46,360 nt of DNA, from contig JASJBI010000005.1 in the NCBI GenBank assembly GCA_030066595.1, positions 1-46,360 on the forward strand. Direction: 5' to 3'. The DNA is from Alphaproteobacteria bacterium. Its GTDB lineage: Bacteria > Pseudomonadota > Alphaproteobacteria > JAJFFI01. The notes beneath the pieces were generated by a model. It was not told the DNA's origin, ran no database searches, and saw only the letters and a list, made by a program, of their open reading frames with translations. The translations under genes were made by a program, and so were the position numbers. Positions 41,638-46,360 of the stretch are shown here, in pieces; within the stretch, counting starts at the first letter, position 1, and every line of letters begins with the position of its first letter.

Positions 41638-42876
41638 CTATCGCACCGACCGATAGGAGGGGAATTCCGCCGTCGCCGTGGTGCCCTTGCCGAGTTTGCT
41701 CTCGAGCCGGAAGCAGCCGCCATGGGCCTCCACCAGCCTCTTGACCGTGGGCAGGCCGAGACCGGTTCCCTCCGGGTTGCGTTCGCGCTCATGGTCCGAT
41801 CTGCCGAACGGCTCCAGCACCCGCTCGATGTCCTCCGCCGGGATTCCGACGCCAGAATCGACCACCTGCAGGATCAGCCGCTCGTCTCCGTCGGTGCAGA
41901 GCTCGACCTCGACACGGCCATTCTCGGGCGTGAACTTGATCGCGTTCGACAGCAGGTTGAGGGCGATCTGCGACAACCGCTGCTCATCGCCGCGCATGCG
42001 CGGCAGACGATCCGCTACCTTCAGTTCGAGCGTAACGCCGTTGGCGCTCGCCTGCGGGCCGACCATGCGCAGCGCAGCTTCGGCGGTTTCCTTCAGATCG
42101 ATCGGACGGTCATCCAGTTCGAACTGGCAGACCTCGGCCTTTGAGAGATCCATCAGGTCATTGACCAATCGGAGCAGGTGTTCGCTCGAACGGCGGATCT
42201 CCTCGATGCAGACGACCTGCTGCGCCGGCGTCGAGGCGTCGGCGCTGCGCTGCGCCATCTCGGCGAACCCCATGATGGACGTCAGCGGCGTCCGGAACTC
42301 GTGGCTGGCGCTGGCGATGAACAGGCTCTTGTCCTCACTCGCCGCAACCGCCGCATCCCGAGCCTCCAAGGCGGAGATTTCGGCCAGTTTGCGGTCCGTG
42401 ATGTCAAGATGGAACACGATCCCGCCATGAAAATCCTCTGCCTTCAGCGGCATGACCATCAACTTGAACCAGCGCTGGCGTTCGCGATCGTGGCAGGGAT
42501 ATTCGAGCTCGAAAACACGAGCGTAGCCTGACAGAACTTTCTGTATGCCAGATGCCACCGACGCAGCTTCGTCGCTTGGGTCGTTGGCCCCCCGGCAAAC
42601 GCCTATGTAGTTCGACCCGATGCCGAAGCCTTCGCCCTCGTAGCCGTTGGCGCGGGCGAACGCTTTCCAGCTCTCGTTGACTGCCACGATGGTCCCGCGC
42701 CCATCGATCAAAGCCACCGTCGCCGGGATCGAGTCGATCACCGCCTTTTGCAGCTCGACGGCGTTCCGGAGATAGTCCACCCCGCCAACCGCCATCTGAG
42801 CGATCAGGGCGCTGGGTTTGGGCTCAAGCCCCCGGGCCTCCGCCAGTGGGTAGCTGCCGCTGGGGAGCTCTGCCAT
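41638..42876 (-). CDS. PAS-domain histidine kinase
   Basis: A 412-residue cytosolic sensor kinase, with the start at 42876 (MAELPSG) preferred because it gives an N-terminus of about the same length as its paralogue downstream; an ATG at 42897 is possible. PAS domain about 45-160: IPATVALIDGRGTIVAVNES and WKAFARANGYEG. HisKA about 180-245 with the phosphorylated His in SASHEFRTPLTSIMGFAEM. HATPase about 290-405 with N-box LSQIALNLLSNAIKFTPENG, DSGVGIPAED and GTGLGLPTVKRLVEAHGG. It is complete. No response regulator gene lies nearby, so its partner is encoded elsewhere. It shares domain order and PAS sequence with the kinase at 43037-44269. Confidence 0.93.
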   Translation of the reverse strand: MAELPSGSYPLAEARGLEPKPSALIAQMAVGGVDYLRNAVELQKAVIDSIPATVALIDGRGTIVAVNESWKAFARANGYEGEGFGIGSNYIGVCRGANDPSDEAASVASGIQKVLSGYARVFELEYPCHDRERQRWFKLMVMPLKAEDFHGGIVFHLDITDRKLAEISALEARDAAVAASEDKSLFIASASHEFRTPLTSIMGFAEMAQRSADASTPAQQVVCIEEIRRSSEHLLRLVNDLMDLSKAEVCQFELDDRPIDLKETAEAALRMVGPQASANGVTLELKVADRLPRMRGDEQRLSQIALNLLSNAIKFTPENGRVEVELCTDGDERLILQVVDSGVGIPAEDIERVLEPFGRSDHERERNPEGTGLGLPTVKRLVEAHGGCFRLESKLGKGTTATAEFPSYRSVR

Positions 42877-43036
42877 ACAGTCCGCTCGCCTAGCCATAAT
42901 TCCGGTCCATAGGTGACGCCCCAGCTATGAATATGGACGGAGCGGCTAGACATAAGGCGGCCGGCTTAAGGAACGATTTACGTAACCATCAGGGGGGCGG
43001 TGCCAGACACGCCTTGCGGCCCAATGGGCTAGCCGG

Positions 43037-44269
43037 CTACCGCTTCAGAACGCGATCCGGCGGCAACAGGATTGACGCCGTGGTGCCGGTGCCCAGCTCG
43101 CTTGCCAGGACAAATCGGCCGCCATGGGCTTCGACCAGCTGGCGGGCCATGGGCAGCCCAAGCCCGGCGCCTTCCTGGTCACGGCAGATCTTGCGGCGCG
43201 ATCGCAGGAAAGGCTGCAATACGGCTTCGATCTCGTCCGCCGCGATACCCCACCCGGTATCGGTGACGTCGATACAGAGCCAGCCGTCTTCGCCGAGCTG
43301 GGCGCTGACCGCAATCGATCCCTCGGGCGGCGTGAACTTGACCGCATTCGACAGCACGTTGATCAGTACTTGGCGCATGCGGCGCTCGTCACCTTGCAGC
43401 CAGAGCCCGTCCGTCCGACCCTGTCTGGCGATGGTCAACGCCCGGTCCCGTGCCCTCGGCGCCAGCATTCGCAGGCAGTCGCAGAGCAGGTCCTCGATGC
43501 AGATCTCGCCGTCGTCGATATCGAGGACGCCGACCTCCGCCTTTGAGAGGTCGATCAGATCATTGATCAGGTCCAGGAGGTGTTGGCCCGAGTTGCGAAT
43601 GTCGCCTGCGTATTCCGCCTGTTTCGGCTCCAGCGCGGCGACCAACCCCATGTGGAGCATCTCGGCATAGCCGATCACGGCGTTCAGGGGCGTTCTGAGC
43701 TCGTGGCTGAGATTGGCCAGGAACTCGGATTTGAGGCGACTGGCCCGTTCGGCTTCCCGGCACGCCCGTTCGGCCGCTTGCTCGGCGAGGATCCGCTCGG
43801 TGATGTCGACATGCATCACCACGGCGCCCTGCACAGCGCCCGCGGACAGGGGCGAGGCCATGAGCCGGAACCAGCGCAGACGATCCGGCCCATGGCAGGC
43901 ATATTCCATCGAAAAGCTCGCACGGGTTCCCGAAAGAACGGCGCGGATGCCGTCCCCTGGCGATGGGCCCGGGTCGCCACCGGGACTCGTGCAGGCGCTC
44001 AGGTAATTGGCCGCCACGCCGCAATGCTCGTCTGGGAATCCGTTGTCCCTGGCGAAGGCGCGCCACGCGGCATTGACCGCCAGGATGAGGCCATCCCGAT
44101 CAAGGATGGCGACATGCGCGGTCATGGCGTCGAGCACCGCGTTCTGAAGCGCGACGGCACGCTCCATGGTGCTGTCCAACCCGCCCACGGCGAGCTGGGT
44201 GAGCAGCCGCTCGTTGTGCGCCTGGGTCGCCGATCCGATGGGTCTCGCCGGGCGGTCGTGCGATTCCAT
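43037..44269 (-). CDS. PAS-domain histidine kinase, paralogue of its neighbour
   Basis: A 410-residue sensor kinase (start at 44269, MESHDRP, after GAGGCCGGC; starts at 44311 and 44362 also exist). It has the same order as the kinase at 41638-42876 and clearly similar sequence: QLAVGGLDSTM versus QMAVGGVDYLR before the PAS, and AVNAAWRAFARDNGF versus AVNESWKAFARANGY in it. HisKA: NLSHELRTPLNAVIGYAEM. HATPase: QVLINVLSNAVKFTPPEG, DTGWGIAADEI and GAGLGLPMARQLVEAHGG. It has no membrane segment and no response regulator neighbour. The pair arose by tandem duplication and may act as heterodimers or read different cues. Confidence 0.93.
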   Translation of the reverse strand: MESHDRPARPIGSATQAHNERLLTQLAVGGLDSTMERAVALQNAVLDAMTAHVAILDRDGLILAVNAAWRAFARDNGFPDEHCGVAANYLSACTSPGGDPGPSPGDGIRAVLSGTRASFSMEYACHGPDRLRWFRLMASPLSAGAVQGAVVMHVDITERILAEQAAERACREAERASRLKSEFLANLSHELRTPLNAVIGYAEMLHMGLVAALEPKQAEYAGDIRNSGQHLLDLINDLIDLSKAEVGVLDIDDGEICIEDLLCDCLRMLAPRARDRALTIARQGRTDGLWLQGDERRMRQVLINVLSNAVKFTPPEGSIAVSAQLGEDGWLCIDVTDTGWGIAADEIEAVLQPFLRSRRKICRDQEGAGLGLPMARQLVEAHGGRFVLASELGTGTTASILLPPDRVLKR

Positions 44270-44646
44270 GCCGGCCTCGGCCTGATCGGTCTTTCGTTGT
44301 GGGATGGTCATCGAGCCCGTGGTGTAGACGGTTTTCGAGAAAAGATCGGGTACAAGAACCAAGCAAATGAATATGGCATGAGCACAATTAATCCTTGGCT
44401 AATGACGCAAACACTCATCTACAAACCAAAGATATAATCCGTGTATAATAAATAATACATTTGTTTGTTGTTCTGAGGATTGCATTTTTATGCACAATCA
44501 AGTTTGTCATACTTTGGTATTCACGCTGTTTCGTGGAGCCGGGTCGCAGTCCCGCCTGCGGCGGTCGATCGGACAACGCTCGGGCCTTGCCGAATCCACC
44601 GTCGTGCCTATCTGGCATGAGATCGGTGTTGCTATACTGGTTCGGT
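44270..44646. other. AT-rich intergenic region between kinase and DUF3750 genes
   Basis: About 375 bases with no gene I can support. The stretch around 44330-44520 is much richer in A and T than the surrounding DNA and contains two TATAAT hexamers (44433-44438 and 44444-44449), neither with a clear -35. It probably serves as a divergent promoter region. No tRNA, repeat or transposase fragment is seen. Confidence 0.5.
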
Positions 44647-45405
44647 ATGCGAGTGCTGAGCGGGCTCCTTCTCTTCGTCGGTCTCTTGTTGATCGGACCG
44701 CTGGTCACGCTGGCCAGCGGCCAAGTGCGCTTTGACAACGACTGGCGGACCGCGTCCCATCACGTCGCCGGTATCGCGCCCGATCCGGCCGAGCGGCGCG
44801 AGGCGATCATCCAGGTCTACGCGGCGCGTGCCTTCAACTGGCGGGCCGCCTTCGGCGTGCACACCTGGATTGCGATCAAGCCCGAGAACGCCCCGGCCTT
44901 CACCGTCTACGAGGTGGTCGGCTGGAACGCCTACCGGGGCGGCGATGCGGTGGTGGCCAGCGTCAAGCCCCCCGACACGCACTGGTACGACGCCCCGCCC
45001 GAGGTCATTGGCGAGCTGCGCGGGCCCGAGGCCGCGGCGGCCATTCCGCGCGTCCTCGCGGCGGTCAAGAGCTATCCCTATCGCCGGCTCTACCGCGCCT
45101 GGCCCGGCCCCAACAGCAACACCTTCGTCGCCCATATCGCGCGGCACGTGCCAGAGCTGCGCCTCGATCTGCCGCCGACAGCGATCGGCAAGGACTACAT
45201 TCCCGGTGGCGGCGTCTTCGCCAAGGCGCCCAGCGGGACCGGATACCAGGTCTCGCTGTTCGGCATCCTCGGCGTGCTCGCCGCGGTCGAGGAGGGGCTG
45301 GAGGTGAACATCCTGGCGCTCACCGCGGGCATCGACCCGCTGGACCTGGCCCTCAAGATCCCGGGCATCGGCCGGGTCGGTTTCGGCACCGGCACCGCGG
45401 GGTAG
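44647..45405 (+). CDS. DUF3750 protein, membrane-anchored
   Basis: A 252-residue protein with one N-terminal helix (MRVLSGLLLFVGLLLIGPLV), which may be an anchor or signal sequence, and a periplasm-facing domain. The domain matches DUF3750: IQVYAARAFNWRAAFGVHTW, FTVYEVVGWNAYRGGD, then the most conserved stretch RAWPGPNSNTFVAHIARHVP, and LPPTAIGKDYIPGG. Cys are absent; His and Asn in the conserved HTW and PGPNSNTF stretches could be functional. Function is unknown. The ATG at 44647 has no ribosome site; a TATACT nine bases upstream would place the transcript start at or near the ATG, so it may be leaderless. An in-frame ATG at 44617 is possible. Confidence 0.85.
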   Translation: MRVLSGLLLFVGLLLIGPLVTLASGQVRFDNDWRTASHHVAGIAPDPAERREAIIQVYAARAFNWRAAFGVHTWIAIKPENAPAFTVYEVVGWNAYRGGDAVVASVKPPDTHWYDAPPEVIGELRGPEAAAAIPRVLAAVKSYPYRRLYRAWPGPNSNTFVAHIARHVPELRLDLPPTAIGKDYIPGGGVFAKAPSGTGYQVSLFGILGVLAAVEEGLEVNILALTAGIDPLDLALKIPGIGRVGFGTGTAG

Positions 45406-45559
45406 CCTCGGTCCGGTCAAGGCGCCCGCGGATGCCCGGCGTCAGCGCCTGCCGCGGATCGCGCCTGACCCGCCCAAGTATACCCACAAGTGAATACCCT
45501 TGACGCGCCGGGCAGCGTAGCGTGCGGGCCTGCCGAACTGCATCGGGAAAGGGTCCGAC
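45406..45559. promoter_or_regulatory. Intergenic region with short direct repeats before the racemase-like gene
   Basis: CCGCGGAT occurs twice (45426-45433 and 45452-45459) and ATACCC twice (45480-45485 and 45494-45499, 14 bases apart). The latter pair lies some 65-80 bases upstream of the next start and could be a half-site pair for a regulator. This is suggestive only. Confidence 0.3.
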
Positions 45560-46360
45560 ATGTCAGAACCGCTCACCATCCGGGAGGTCCGGGCGCGCGC
45601 CGTGAATGCTCCTTTGGACCGGCCAGTCCGAACAGCGTCCGGGGAGATCCCGACTGCGCCGCTCCTGCTCATCGACGTCGCGACCGACCAAAGTGTGACC
45701 GGCCATGCCTATGTGTTCGGCTACACGCCGCTCACACTGCGTCCGATGCAGGAGCTCGTCGAAAACCTGCAGGACACGCTGATCGGCAAGGCCGTCGCTC
45801 CGGTCGAGCGCATGCGGGACTTCGAGCGTGCCTTCCGGCTGCTCGGCCGGCAGGGTCTGCTCGGGATGGTGATCTGCGGCCTGGACATGGCGTTCTGGGA
45901 TGCCTTGGGCCGGGCGCATGACCTGTCGGTCGCCTGCCTCTTGGGCGGGGCGGAAACGCCGATCCCGGCCTACGACAGCTATGGGCTCGTCGATCCCGTC
46001 GCCGACCGGGACGCTCTCGCGCAATCGGTTGAGCGGGGCTTCAAGGCGATCAAGATCAAGCTCGGAGAGGGCGATCTGCGGTTGGACGTCGAGACGGTCG
46101 CCGCAGTGAAAGAGATCATCGGAGACGAGATCCGCCTGATGGTGGACTACAACCAGTCACTCACGGTTCCCGAAGCGGTGCGGCGGATCCGGCGGCTTGC
46201 GGAGTTCGACCCGCACTGGGTGGAGGAGCCGGTGCCTGCCGAGGACCTGGCCGGGCATGCAGAGATCCGCGCCTCGAGCCCTGTGCCGATCCAGACCGGT
46301 GAGAACTGGTGGTTCCCGCAGGACATGGCCCGGGCGATCGCTGCCAGGGCGTCCGATCTG
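45560..46360 (+). CDS. Mandelate racemase-like enolase superfamily enzyme, C-terminus beyond the window
   Basis: At least 267 residues, open to the right edge. It follows Pseudomonas putida mandelate racemase closely: an N-terminal ILIREVRARAVNAPL-like start (TIREVRARAVNAPLDRP), a capping domain, and a barrel with AIKIKLG (the KxK pair whose second Lys is a base in racemase), MVDYNQS (metal Asp), WVEEPV (metal Glu) and QTGENWWFP (third metal Glu in GEN). The other base, a His near 297, would lie outside the window. The enzyme should abstract the alpha-proton of a carboxylate substrate with Mg. Mandelate racemase proper or an acid-sugar dehydratase are both possible. Confidence 0.92.
   Translation, partial: MSEPLTIREVRARAVNAPLDRPVRTASGEIPTAPLLLIDVATDQSVTGHAYVFGYTPLTLRPMQELVENLQDTLIGKAVAPVERMRDFERAFRLLGRQGLLGMVICGLDMAFWDALGRAHDLSVACLLGGAETPIPAYDSYGLVDPVADRDALAQSVERGFKAIKIKLGEGDLRLDVETVAAVKEIIGDEIRLMVDYNQSLTVPEAVRRIRRLAEFDPHWVEEPVPAEDLAGHAEIRASSPVPIQTGENWWFPQDMARAIAARASDL

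Noticed and set aside
1..46360. CRISPR arrays, tRNA or rRNA genes, insertion sequences, prophage
   Set aside because: I looked on both strands for repeat-spacer units, cloverleaf-like segments, transposase motifs and phage structural genes. None is visible.

Overview
The window is GC-rich, densely coded chromosomal DNA with no rRNA, tRNA, insertion sequence, phage gene or CRISPR array that I could see. Gene families and order (TRAP transporters, FixL-like PAS, DUF3750 and DUF4870 proteins, an Fe-S photolyase of the Agrobacterium PhrB type, many PAS/GGDEF sensors) point to a free-living alphaproteobacterium, probably Rhodospirillales-like. The taxon is inferred from family content, not from a marker gene. 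About 38 genes are supported; the first and last run off the window edges.

Left part (1-16.4 kb): a large multi-PAS/GAF sensor cut by the left edge; a BASS-type transporter divergent from a hotdog thioesterase and an SDR lacking the catalytic Tyr; a diguanylate cyclase; a ClC chloride protein followed by a CPA2 cation/proton antiporter; a 1,024-residue AsmA-like protein; a NavAb-type voltage-gated sodium channel; an endonuclease/exonuclease/phosphatase-fold protein; a D-lactate-dehydrogenase-type flavoprotein; and a DUF4870 membrane protein.

Centre (16.4-26.1 kb): the most striking locus is a five-gene, tightly overlapping minus-strand operon, rsbR-rsbS-rsbT-rsbTX-GGDEF/EAL. This is a stressosome (partner-switching) module whose RsbR has a FixL-like PAS domain in place of the usual N-terminal domain, with the haem-ligand His and O2-contacting Arg positions kept. 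Its last gene is a c-di-GMP turnover enzyme, so the operon reads as gas/redox sensing by a stressosome with c-di-GMP output. Next come a nucleoside-gate-type transporter divergent from an Lrp/AsnC regulator with clear palindromes between them, an Fe-S photolyase translationally coupled to an SDR, an isocitrate lyase/PEP mutase-family enzyme and a small unknown protein.

Right part (26.1-46.4 kb): a fused HyuA-HyuB (5-oxoprolinase-type) enzyme is divergent from a DctPQM TRAP transporter, which is followed by a MarR-like regulator; the shared intergenic region holds repeats and a TTGACA box. Next is a FecBCD-type ABC importer facing a molbindin (Mop) gene, suggesting molybdate/tungstate uptake. 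Then come a coupled glycosyltransferase and TPR-methyltransferase pair, a LigI-like amidohydrolase, two paralogous PAS histidine kinases without response regulators, a DUF3750 protein, and the start of a mandelate racemase-like enolase-superfamily enzyme cut by the right edge.
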